28,247 bases of DNA from a virus. The stretch spans positions 1 through 28,247 of IMG/VR virus record IMGVR_UViG_3300038552_000058; one strand, given 5' to 3'. Shown here piece after piece: positions 5,911 through 12,449 of the stretch. The notes beneath the pieces are model-generated. The model made no database searches and had not been told where the DNA came from. It worked only from the letters and a program-made list of their open reading frames with translations. The number at the start of each line of letters is the position of its first letter. Position 1 is the first letter of the stretch. The translations under genes were made by a program, and so were the position numbers.

Positions 5911-6794
5911 TGCCCCTGGTCCCTCGTACCGCCTCCTCGGCCAAGGCCCCAGGCTCCTCCACCCTCATCTCCGGGGCTCCCCTGACCTTCAAGACCACTT
6001 CCTCCCTCTCCTGGCCACACGAGCCGGGGATGATCCACGTCTCGCTCCCGGGCGAGAAGGGCTGGGAGACGGTCCCGCTCAAGGACACGACACCCGAGAT
6101 CACACCCGCGGGGGGCATCTACCAGCTTCTCTGGGAGGAGGCCGATGTCGAACGTACCTCTCCCCATGCTCTCCTCAAGCTGATCGACCAGGGCGTGAAG
6201 GATGCGGTCGCCGCGGCGCTGAAGAACTGGAAGGACTCTCGCCGCTGGACCCTCGTGCTGGAGGGGCTCCACAAGTTGTATGGCTGGCACTACAAGGCCC
6301 GGTTCCTCGACCTTCAGGCTGGCTCCGGCTACCAGAAGGACCCGGACGACGACAAGATTTCCGGGCGAGCCTATGCCATGGCCCACGACTCCTACCAGGG
6401 CTGGCTCCACGAGATCATGTCGCTCCCCATCCCCTACGTCCTGGGCACGATCTGGGAGGGCAAGACGAAGGACGACCCGGGGAATACGGCCAAGAATGCC
6501 CCCACGCATATCTTCCCCGATCTTCCCGGTGAGATGGCCAAGCGGATTGTGGGGGAGTTCACCATCGTCCTCTACTCCGAGGTGAGTATGCCGGACCCTC
6601 GGGGCCGCCAGCGTGGCAAGTGGACCGTGAAGCCTCAGGGCAAGATTTGGGGCGTAGGAGTCCATCTTCCCCCGGAGATCGCGGCCAAGGTCCCGGCGAC
6701 CATCGAGCCCCCGCCGAACGAGTGGCGGGCCTGCCGGTTCTCTGACCTGGAGCCTCACCTGACGGAATTGCAGGCGGCTCTCAAGCGTTCCTAG
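5910..6794 (+). CDS. Sak4-like RecA-fold recombination ATPase with degenerate Walker motifs
   Basis: 294 residues from ATG 5910 (TGATG with the previous gene). N-terminal SGAPLTFKTTSSLSW corresponds to a P-loop in which the usual Gly before Lys is Phe (G22...F27-K28-T29). The Walker-B-like strand WTLVLEGLHKLY has Glu where Asp is usual. Later segments (HDSYQGWLHEIMSLPIPYVLGTIW, quoted in part: GWLHEIMSLPIPYVLG; then LPGEMAKRIVGEF) follow the AAA_24/Sak4 order. Sak4 proteins support strand annealing with an SSB, and the gene sits between a Cas4-like nuclease and a candidate SSB. The two altered motifs raise doubt about ATP hydrolysis. The gene ends in CGTTCCTAG. Confidence 0.6.
   Translation: MPLVPRTASSAKAPGSSTLISGAPLTFKTTSSLSWPHEPGMIHVSLPGEKGWETVPLKDTTPEITPAGGIYQLLWEEADVERTSPHALLKLIDQGVKDAVAAALKNWKDSRRWTLVLEGLHKLYGWHYKARFLDLQAGSGYQKDPDDDKISGRAYAMAHDSYQGWLHEIMSLPIPYVLGTIWEGKTKDDPGNTAKNAPTHIFPDLPGEMAKRIVGEFTIVLYSEVSMPDPRGRQRGKWTVKPQGKIWGVGVHLPPEIAAKVPATIEPPPNEWRACRFSDLEPHLTELQAALKRS
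6787..6794 (+). repeat. GTTCCTAG intergenic element, copy 3
   Basis: Exact copy; its TAG is the stop of the Sak4-like gene. With flanks, CGTTCCTAGTGTG is identical to the copy at 7817-7829. AGGAGG follows about 30 bases later, upstream of ATG 6832. Confidence 0.55.
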
Positions 6795-6831
6795 TGTGTA
6801 AACGAAGTACCACCACCAACAGGAGGAAGCA

Positions 6832-7383
6832 ATGAGCGACGAACTCAACATGGATGAGATGTGGGAAGGCGGAATCGACCAGGACGAACTGAAGAGAGGG
6901 GCCGCCGACCTTCTCCTGCCGGTGGCCACGTACACGACGGTCCCGGCGCTGACCCTCACCTTCAACGAAGAGCCCGGCAAGTTCGACGGGCGACCCGCTG
7001 GCTCCGTGGCCCGCTACTTCGGCCAGATCGAGCGCCACGCCAACGAGAAGGACGTGGAGAAGGGACTGGCGACCAAGGAGGGCGAGATCATCGGCCGGGG
7101 TGCCATCGGCTTCGGTATCTCCCCGCTCCGGGTCAACTCCAAGGACCGTGACGGCAAGGACACCGGGAGGCCGGATCGGGCGTTCCGCCTCTGGATGAAC
7201 GCGGTCGCCGCGTACAAGATCGCCTATGGGGCCGAGCCCCAGGCGAAGAGTGACGTGCTCAACTTCGTGCGGGACTACCCCGTGCGAATCCGCGTGGGCC
7301 AGTACGGGGTCCCCACGGAGAACAACCCGGAGCCGGACATCGACCCGGGTAACAACGTCCTGGCCATCTCCGCGGTGAAGTAG
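6832..7383 (+). CDS. Candidate ssDNA-binding protein (by context)
   Basis: 183 residues with a strong AGGAGG 6 bases before ATG. The acidic N-terminus (MSDELNMDEMWEGG) is followed by a beta-rich body: YTTVPALTLTFNEEPGKF, VARYFGQIE, GAIGFGISPLRVNSKD, DVLNFVRDYPVRIRVGQYG and an acidic end before VLAISAVK. It has no enzymatic motif. A beta-rich, acidic-ended protein directly after a Sak4-like ATPase is the usual place for a phage SSB. Its own gap, strong ribosome site and a 13-bp stem-loop after the stop suggest high expression. The SSB role is inference; no OB-fold signature is certain. Confidence 0.5.
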   Translation: MSDELNMDEMWEGGIDQDELKRGAADLLLPVATYTTVPALTLTFNEEPGKFDGRPAGSVARYFGQIERHANEKDVEKGLATKEGEIIGRGAIGFGISPLRVNSKDRDGKDTGRPDRAFRLWMNAVAAYKIAYGAEPQAKSDVLNFVRDYPVRIRVGQYGVPTENNPEPDIDPGNNVLAISAVK

Positions 7384-7418
7384 CTTTCCGAGCCGGGTGA
7401 CCGCCGCATCCGGTGTGT

Positions 7419-7448
7419 GCCCTCGGGGAGGGAAACCTCCTCGGGGGC
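7419..7448 (+). terminator. Strong GAAA-tetraloop stem-loop after the candidate SSB gene
   Basis: The arms 7419-7431 and 7436-7448 pair along all 13 positions (11 Watson-Crick, 2 G-U) and close on a GAAA loop. It starts 36 bases after the stop of the preceding gene. No run of T follows at once, so it may be an attenuator, a 3'-end stabiliser or a processing site instead of a classic terminator. Confidence 0.55.
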
Positions 7449-7493
7449 CTCGGAATCTGGTCAGTTTCAAAAACCTCCCCCGGAGGAATTTCA

Positions 7494-7607
7494 ATGTATA
7501 GGGTAGGGATCAAGGTAACTGGGATTCTCACGGGCGCTCCGACAGCCCTGTACGTGCTTGCGGAGATTGTGCTACATATTCTCCGCATTCCCCACTGGCA
7601 CCCGTGA
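7494..7607 (+). CDS. Small membrane protein (37 residues)
   Basis: ATG 7494 lies 6 bases after GGAGGAA. The chain MYRVGIKVTGILTGAPTAL continues as YVLAEIVLHILRIPHWHP: mostly hydrophobic with a central Thr/Gly/Pro turn, so one long or two short membrane segments ending in a His/Trp tail. The stop overlaps the next start (GTGATG). It follows the strong stem-loop, so it may be expressed at a lower level than the gene before it. Function unknown. Confidence 0.5.
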   Translation: MYRVGIKVTGILTGAPTALYVLAEIVLHILRIPHWHP

Positions 7608-7825
7608 TGGACACCCAGCGTCCTAGTGGAGCCTATCGACGGACCCACCCTGACGACCTGTCAGTTCGAGTGTCCCGAGTCCACCTCCAGCGTCTCGTGG
7701 AGGAGATCGTGAAGGTTCTCTCCGAGCATCCGCACGATCCGAGTCTAAACGGGTTGCGTGAGTGCCTAGACCCCGTAGAAATCGCTGCCTTCCCGGAACT
7801 TCGCTCCCGCGCCCCTCGTTCCTAG
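7607..7825 (+). CDS. Small hypothetical helical protein
   Basis: 72 residues from ATG 7607 (TGATG with the preceding stop); GTG 7604, one codon upstream and in frame, is the alternative. The body is a helix-rich region VHLQRLVEEIVKVLSEH, a turn, then CLDPVEIAAFPELRS. It ends with the codons cgt-tcc-tag that form the fourth GTTCCTAG element. No motif is recognised. It could be a small regulatory or adaptor protein. Confidence 0.5.
   Translation: MDTQRPSGAYRRTHPDDLSVRVSRVHLQRLVEEIVKVLSEHPHDPSLNGLRECLDPVEIAAFPELRSRAPRS
7818..7825 (+). repeat. GTTCCTAG intergenic element, copy 4
   Basis: Exact copy; its TAG is the stop of the preceding gene, and the TGTG extension matches copy 3. AAAGGAGG follows at 7839-7846, upstream of ATG 7854. 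Confidence 0.55.
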
Positions 7826-7853
7826 TGTGAGAGAAACGAAAGGAGGCCCCAAC

Positions 7854-8291
7854 ATGGAGCCCAGAGAGTTCACCTTCGGAGACGAGACGGAAGATGAGAC
7901 CCGCACGAAACAGGAGCGTGGCATTCGGACCATCGTGCGCTCCCTGTTCGGTGCCCACACCGGGTCCGCGATCAACGGGGTCAAGCGGCTAGACCCTCGG
8001 TCGTTCATCGACGAGGCCCGAGTCATGTTCCTGGAGCGGGCTCGCCGGTCGGGCCTCAATCCCCACGAGGCGCTCCACGCCTGGGTGGATGGTGTGGACG
8101 TGGAGGCTGCGGCCACCGGACTGGTCCTCAGTGAGGACTACTGCCGGTACGAGATCGCCGACCGTCTGGGCATCACGGTCGAGGAACTGGACCGGCAGCG
8201 GGAGCAGTCCCGCGGGCAGGCGGCTCAGAGCATCTTGAACGGCATCACGAAGATGCTGCGGGGGTCTCAGAAGCCCGAGACCTTGAACTAG
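7854..8291 (+). CDS. Hypothetical protein upstream of the polymerase genes
   Basis: 145 residues. ATG 7854 is chosen because AAAGGAGG lies 7 bases upstream; an in-frame GTG at 7827 precedes that site and is unlikely. The N-terminus is acidic (FTFGDETEDETRTKQER) and the rest helical: IDEARVMFLERARRSGLN, ALHAWVDGVDVEAAATGL, DRLGITVEELDRQRE. It carries one Cys and no enzymatic motif. The ITVEELDRQRE stretch resembles a helix-turn-helix end but is too short to call. It lies 4 bases before the UDG-polymerase gene, so it is a likely replication accessory. Confidence 0.55.
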   Translation: MEPREFTFGDETEDETRTKQERGIRTIVRSLFGAHTGSAINGVKRLDPRSFIDEARVMFLERARRSGLNPHEALHAWVDGVDVEAAATGLVLSEDYCRYEIADRLGITVEELDRQREQSRGQAAQSILNGITKMLRGSQKPETLN

Positions 8292-8295
8292 CCTC

Positions 8296-9738
8296 GTGCT
8301 TCCCAAGCCTGACACATGCCGGGGCTGTCCCTTTTACGGGGATGGCCTCGGCTTCTGTCCCGATGAGCGCCACCCCGGGTCCGAGGTCGAGGTCATGGGC
8401 CAGAATCCGGGCGCAAACGAGGTCAAGGGGATGAAGCTGATCCAACGCTACCCCGAGCGGTGGGAGTCTCACCGCCCCGCCCCGTTCCTCGGCAAGACTG
8501 GGTACGCAATGGAGCACGACTTCTTCCCGGTCGCGGGGCTGGAGCGTGGGAAGGTGGACCTGACGAACTCGGTGCGTTGTCGTCTAAACGACCAGGACTC
8601 ACTCCCGGACGTGGCGATTCCTCGGATGCGTGAGGCCATCGAGCACTGCCGGGTCCACGATCAGCGCCCGGCCAACATCAAACTCATCGTTGCGGAGGGG
8701 GAACATGCCCTATACGCCACTACAGGAGAGGATGGGACGGATTCTCCCGGCTTTAAGATCAGTCGTGGAATCTCGGGCTGGCGAGGATGGCTACTGCCTC
8801 ACAATCCACCTCCACTTCCGAAACGGGTCTTTAATCAAATTTACGAACCATCAAGGGGAGAATTGTCCGTGCTCCCCACCTACCATGTTGCGTACCTCTT
8901 CCGTAACCCGTGGGAAAAGCCGAACGCCCGCGCCGACTGGCACAAGGTCCAGCGCATCCTCCGCGGGACGTGGCCCGAGTCCTTCCCGCACGTCGAACGG
9001 ATCGCGCCGACCGTCTGGCCGGGGCTCTCAGCCTACGACACGGAGTTCTACCAGACGGACGAAGAGTACGCAGCCCCGACGCGCCTCATTCGATGGTCAC
9101 TCGCAACACGGTCCCCAGTCGGGGTGCCCCGTGTGTGGGTAGTCGAGGCAGGCTACCAGGACTTCATCAAGACCCCGCCATCGCCACGGGTCTACTTCTG
9201 GAACGTGGAGGCCGACATCGACCACCTGAAAGACCTTCTCGGTCAGGAGGTAAAGATCGACATTGAAGATGCGATGTTCATTCACGCGATTCTTTGGCCT
9301 GATCTCGGCCATAAACTCGACGAGGCTGGAAGCGTCTACGCCCGAACAAACCGCTGGAAGCATCTCGTGCATTCCAACCCTACGATCTACGCTGGGGGTG
9401 ATGCTCTCGGTACGCTCGACGTGGCACTCTCGCTCACGCGAGAACTAGAGCGGGACCCGCGGTCGAAGTGGGTGTACGAGCACCTCACGCTCCCGCTCGT
9501 ACCCATCATCAACAAGGGGCACAAGATTGGGAGTCGGGTCCACCAGGGGCGCGTGCTCCAGGCTCTCGGGGAACTCGACGTGATCCAGGCGAGTCTCACG
9601 GAGCAAGCGCGGGCCTACACGGGCTACCCCATCAACCTGGGCTCCTCCGATCAGGTGGCTCAGTGGCTCTACGACGTGGAGCAGGTACATTTGAATCCTG
9701 TGACGGGTCGTAGCAGAATCCGCCGCGGGAAATACTGA
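8296..9738 (+). CDS. UDG-like domain + 3'-5' exonuclease + thumb start of a split family-A DNA polymerase
   Basis: 480 residues, GTG start, weak ribosome site. Residues 1-225 resemble a family-4 uracil-DNA glycosylase: C8, C11, C95 and C118 in the Fe-S positions, GQNPG (35-39) in place of GEAPG, TNSVRC, and TYHVAYLFRNP (H197). Residues 240-385 form a DnaQ-type proofreading domain with all motifs: D248-T-E250, N303-x3-D307, Y365-x3-D369. Residues 395-465 are the polymerase thumb, ending with YPINLGSSDQVAQWL, the counterpart of FNINSPKQL. The stop TGA overlaps the next ATG by one base, and the rest of the polymerase continues there. This is a broken gene or an evolved two-subunit enzyme. Confidence 0.85.
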   Translation: MLPKPDTCRGCPFYGDGLGFCPDERHPGSEVEVMGQNPGANEVKGMKLIQRYPERWESHRPAPFLGKTGYAMEHDFFPVAGLERGKVDLTNSVRCRLNDQDSLPDVAIPRMREAIEHCRVHDQRPANIKLIVAEGEHALYATTGEDGTDSPGFKISRGISGWRGWLLPHNPPPLPKRVFNQIYEPSRGELSVLPTYHVAYLFRNPWEKPNARADWHKVQRILRGTWPESFPHVERIAPTVWPGLSAYDTEFYQTDEEYAAPTRLIRWSLATRSPVGVPRVWVVEAGYQDFIKTPPSPRVYFWNVEADIDHLKDLLGQEVKIDIEDAMFIHAILWPDLGHKLDEAGSVYARTNRWKHLVHSNPTIYAGGDALGTLDVALSLTRELERDPRSKWVYEHLTLPLVPIINKGHKIGSRVHQGRVLQALGELDVIQASLTEQARAYTGYPINLGSSDQVAQWLYDVEQVHLNPVTGRSRIRRGKY

Positions 9739-10865
9739 TGCCCAAGCCCAAGCGTTCTGCCCGCTCCGTAGATTCGGACGTGCTCCGGCAGTTGAAGGAC
9801 CTGGGAGCCGAGTCCGTCTTGCTCGATCTCCGTCTGGAGTACATGGAGCTAGAGGGCATCGCCCGCTACCTCCGCAAGCTGGTGGGGCGCGAGCGAGTCC
9901 ATCCGCACATGCTCCCGACCCAAGCCTCTGGACGCTGGAGCACCACGAGTCCCCCGCTCGTCAACTTTCCGGCCCACGCGGAGGACGACTGTGACCGCTG
10001 CCAAGACCTCAAGGCTCGGGGAGAGCCGCTCCCTCACTGGTGCCCGCGAGCGGTGCGGGAGGTGATCCTGCCTGACGAGGGATGGTACTTCGTCCACTAT
10101 GACTTGAATGCTATCGAGGGCCGATTCGGTGCCGCCGATGCCCACGATGAGGAGGAGCTAGATGCCTACCGGAAGAACGAAGATGTCCACACAGTTCTCG
10201 GAGCCGCCCCTATGTTTGGGATGCCTGCTCCACCGATCCGCACGAAGGGGCTCCACACGGCGAGCGATCCCGCTTCAGTGGCATGGCGTGAGGCTTGGAT
10301 TCCCCCATGGAGCGGATCGGAAGATCGTCGCCGACATCTTGCTAAGACTCTCAAGTACGCTACCCTCTACGGGAAGGACCACCGGGGGGCCGCGACGGCG
10401 AAGGGGGTAGAGAAGCTGAGGCTCACGAAGGCTGAGGTCGAGCGGTTCGCCAAGGTGTATCTGAAGGTCCGGTCCGTCCTCACCGCCCACAAGGCTCGAC
10501 GCTTCGAGGAATACGCCCGGACCAACGTGAGCTACACGTTTCGGGGGCGGCGTCGTCGGCTCTTCGGGGATGCCTGGACCCGGGCCAAGGAAGGGTGGTC
10601 CCATCGGTTGCAGGGAGCGGTCCCTGACATCATGAACGACTACATCATCCAGGTGGCTAACGCCTTCCCCGAGGGCTACATCGTCTTGAACTCCCACGAC
10701 GGGCTCACCTGGGCCATGCCGGGGACCCGGGAGCAGGCCCTCCAGACCGTGCAAACGATGAAGAGGATTGTGGAGCGAGACTGGGATTACGAGGGGGTTT
10801 CCCTCCCCGTAGCGGCCGACTGGGAGATAATCTACCCGGACGGAACGAAAGAGAAGGTCAAGTAG
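9738..10865 (+). CDS. Family-A DNA polymerase, C-terminal polymerase part
   Basis: 375 residues starting at TGATG with no good ribosome site, so translation probably depends on the upstream gene. Polymerase motifs follow in order: TQASGRWSTTSPPLVNFP (61-78), motif A VHYDLNAIEGRF with D122, motif B R199-x3-K203-x7-Y211-G, and motif C NSHDGLTW with H320-D321. Motif C has Gly where Glu is usual. Tyr207 occupies the E. coli position 762. Between NFPAH and motif A there is an insertion with C85-x2-C88, H100 and C102. All catalytic Asp/Lys/Arg residues are present, so it should be active when joined to, or paired with, the first part. Confidence 0.9.
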   Translation: MPKPKRSARSVDSDVLRQLKDLGAESVLLDLRLEYMELEGIARYLRKLVGRERVHPHMLPTQASGRWSTTSPPLVNFPAHAEDDCDRCQDLKARGEPLPHWCPRAVREVILPDEGWYFVHYDLNAIEGRFGAADAHDEEELDAYRKNEDVHTVLGAAPMFGMPAPPIRTKGLHTASDPASVAWREAWIPPWSGSEDRRRHLAKTLKYATLYGKDHRGAATAKGVEKLRLTKAEVERFAKVYLKVRSVLTAHKARRFEEYARTNVSYTFRGRRRRLFGDAWTRAKEGWSHRLQGAVPDIMNDYIIQVANAFPEGYIVLNSHDGLTWAMPGTREQALQTVQTMKRIVERDWDYEGVSLPVAADWEIIYPDGTKEKVK

Positions 10866-10872
10866 TTCCTAA
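10865..10872 (+). repeat. GTTCCTAA intergenic element, copy 5 (one change)
   Basis: Variant of GTTCCTAG starting on the last base of the polymerase stop, followed by ACAGGAGGT and the ATG at 10892. Confidence 0.45.
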
Positions 10873-10891
10873 GACAGGAGGTAACACACCC

Positions 10892-11185
10892 ATGAAGAGT
10901 TTCGTGATGGCCTTGGTGATGGTGCTCGGTCTGGCAGGAGGGGGGTTCGCCGCGGACCTCGTGAGCGGGGTCTGCGAGCCCGAGATGGCTGGTCCCCGAG
11001 CGGGCCAGTGCCGGTCCTTCGGCTGGCAGGAGCGGGAGCGTATGACCGCTTCATCCTACGACTACTCCCAGTTCCAGGGGGCGGGTGGGGATTCGGCGGC
11101 CGGTGCCGATGCGTCGGCGGCTGATGCCGCGGCGGCCGAGGCTGCTGCTGATGCGGCGGCTGCGGCTGCGGATTCCGACCAGTAG
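10892..11185 (+). CDS. Exported protein with Ala/Asp low-complexity tail
   Basis: 97 residues; ATG after AGGAGGT at good spacing. The N-terminus MKSFVMALVMVLGLAGGGFA is a clear signal peptide with likely cleavage after GGFA. The mature part has two Cys (in SGVCEPEMAG and AGQCRSFGW), possibly a disulfide in the periplasm, then a polar linker. The C-terminal third is made almost only of Ala with spaced Asp, Glu and Ser, encoded by GCG/GCC/GCT runs prone to slippage. Possible roles include superinfection exclusion or lysis control. No family recognised. Confidence 0.6.
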   Translation: MKSFVMALVMVLGLAGGGFAADLVSGVCEPEMAGPRAGQCRSFGWQERERMTASSYDYSQFQGAGGDSAAGADASAADAAAAEAAADAAAAAADSDQ

Positions 11186-11195
11186 GACCATTCTC

Positions 11196-11567
11196 GTGAT
11201 CTCATCGGGGGACATCCGACAACTGGCAGGATTGCTAGAAGGGGAAGGGACGTTTCGCCTTGTCAAACGTGCCGGGCGACCACGCCTTCCCATGATTGCA
11301 GTCAACATGACAGATGAGGATGTCATCCGGTGGGCCGCGAGGCTGCTAGGTGGGAGAGTTAGTTTGTGCAAGAAGAAGCGACTTCCCCACCACAAACAGC
11401 AATATCTGACTTCCGTATCTGGTTCCAAAGCTGTAGGGTGGATGATGACGTTGTACATGTTTCTGGGAACGCGCCGTCGCGCGAGGATTCGAGAGGTCCT
11501 GGACTACTGGAAACATTCGGGCCGTCCGGGTCCTGGACAACTTTCAAACATCTGGAGCCGGGTATGA
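11196..11567 (+). CDS. Free-standing LAGLIDADG-type homing endonuclease
   Basis: 123 residues from GTG 11196 (TAGGA upstream). It has a single LAGLIDADG motif, LAGLLEGEGTF, followed by the family pattern PMIAVNMTDEDVIRWAARLLGG, quoted in part: VNMTDEDVIRWAARLLGG, then GSKAVGWMMTLYMFLG and a basic C-terminal helix RARIREVLDYWK. One motif per chain implies a homodimer. Base composition is less GC-rich than neighbours and codons such as TTA, AGA and CTA are more frequent, a sign of recent arrival. It lies just downstream of the polymerase genes, a common target of such elements. No intron is evident. Confidence 0.8.
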   Translation: MISSGDIRQLAGLLEGEGTFRLVKRAGRPRLPMIAVNMTDEDVIRWAARLLGGRVSLCKKKRLPHHKQQYLTSVSGSKAVGWMMTLYMFLGTRRRARIREVLDYWKHSGRPGPGQLSNIWSRV

Positions 11568-11600
11568 AGAATCCCTGGTTTTCAGTGTTAGGGGTACATC

Positions 11601-11951
11601 GTGGGCAGAGCAAGTCGGCTTCTCAGGGTGTTGGTTCACCCCAGCCTGGAGAGTCTCGAATCCATCCAGGCACTCCGCGACAAGGGACACGAGGTCGTGA
11701 CTGGCGCGACGTGTCGTACTTCCCAGTTACTCCCCGGGGAGAGCGATACTTCCCTGTGGGAGTACGATCTGATTCTGGGACCGAACTGCTGGCGGATGGA
11801 CCCGACGCTGGCGAAGCACGTGGACCTCGCAGTGAGGAGTTCGAGGCTGGAGAAGTACGGGTCCCCCTCGAAAACGGGTGGAAGGTCAAGCCCCAGCAAA
11901 CGAAGTTCCCCAAAGGGAGAGAGCGATGAAAGTCCTACGCCTTCTTCGTAG
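11601..11951 (+). CDS. Hypothetical protein with Rossmann-like N-terminal half
   Basis: 116 residues; GTG 11601 is the only usable start because an in-frame TAG lies shortly upstream. The first 90 residues look like a small alpha/beta domain: LLRVLVHPSLESLESIQAL, RDKGHEVVTG, LWEYDLILGPNCWRM, ending in LAVRSSRLEKYG. The pattern of a strand, a helix, GHEV and YDLILG is typical of Rossmann-type folds. The last 25 residues are Ser/Pro/Lys low complexity and overlap the next gene by 26 bases. The ORF in another frame covering the same DNA lacks these features. Function unknown. Confidence 0.6.
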   Translation: MGRASRLLRVLVHPSLESLESIQALRDKGHEVVTGATCRTSQLLPGESDTSLWEYDLILGPNCWRMDPTLAKHVDLAVRSSRLEKYGSPSKTGGRSSPSKRSSPKGESDESPTPSS

Positions 11952-12234
11952 CCTGACGTTCCTGGATTGGATGGTGGTCGCGGCGTTCGTGGTGATCTTG
12001 CTCGCCCTCGCGACCGGGAGTGCCTTCGCGCTGGGACCTCACTCTCACTGGGTCCTGCTCATCGAGCAGGAGGATGGGTCTGGTCAGGCTGGGACCTTCA
12101 ACGATGAAGCAGCCTGCAAGACCGCGGCAGCCTATGTGGATGCCGAACTCTCTCAGATCACACTGAGATCGGAGTGCATCGAGATTCCGCTCGGCGTCAA
12201 GATCGAGCGCGAACTGGAAGGGGAGAAGTCATGA
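11926..12234 (+). CDS. Membrane-anchored protein with periplasmic domain
   Basis: 102 residues from ATG 11926, after GGGAGAGAG. The N-terminus is basic (MKVLRLLRSLTF), followed by a membrane helix WMVVAAFVVILLALATGSAF. The remainder, residues 35-102, starts WVLLIEQEDGSGQAGTF and has two Cys (in AACKTAA and SECIEI) likely bonded outside the cytoplasm. Such layouts occur in phage lysis accessory and exclusion proteins. The position just before a small M15 peptidase suggests a lysis cassette, but no spanin motif is clear. The stop overlaps the next ATG. Confidence 0.6.
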   Translation: MKVLRLLRSLTFLDWMVVAAFVVILLALATGSAFALGPHSHWVLLIEQEDGSGQAGTFNDEAACKTAAAYVDAELSQITLRSECIEIPLGVKIERELEGEKS

Positions 12235-12449
12235 GCCTACACACACTGTTCGAGAAGATGGGCTGGAGCGCGACGAAGAAGAAGAAGAGGAAGGGCACGC
12301 TGGTCCGTCTCCAGGACGGCAAGCGTCACCGTGTTGACGAGAACGGGAACATCATCGGCGTGTACGCCAAGCGCCGCCACGACCGGGAACTTCGTAGGAT
12401 CGCGAAGGGTGCCCCTCAGGTGAACACGGAGCGGGACCCCGCATCATGA
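12231..12449 (+). CDS. Small basic protein
   Basis: 72 residues from ATG 12231, overlapping the previous stop (ATGA) and itself overlapped by the next gene (ATGA). A Lys/Arg-rich segment (ATKKKKRKGTLVRLQDG) leads to a short beta-turn-beta region (KRHRVDENGNIIGVYAKRR), then a charged tail. The high positive charge suggests binding to nucleic acid. It stands between a membrane protein and a predicted endolysin. No family recognised. Confidence 0.6.
   Translation: MSLHTLFEKMGWSATKKKKRKGTLVRLQDGKRHRVDENGNIIGVYAKRRHDRELRRIAKGAPQVNTERDPAS

Noticed and set aside
4837-6980. Long minus-strand open frames (335 and 363 codons) opposite the nuclease and Sak4-like genes
   Set aside because: They mirror the coding frames of genuine plus-strand genes with high third-position GC, and lack ribosome sites and domain motifs.
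8630-9142. 170-codon alternative frame inside the UDG domain
   Set aside because: A stretch reads protein-like, but the main frame keeps the UDG motifs across the region, including TYHVAYLFRNP.
9715-9745. Canonical -1 slippery heptamer at the polymerase split
   Set aside because: The in-frame codons ggg-aaa-tac-tga do not form an X XXY YYZ heptamer; reinitiation at TGATG is simpler.
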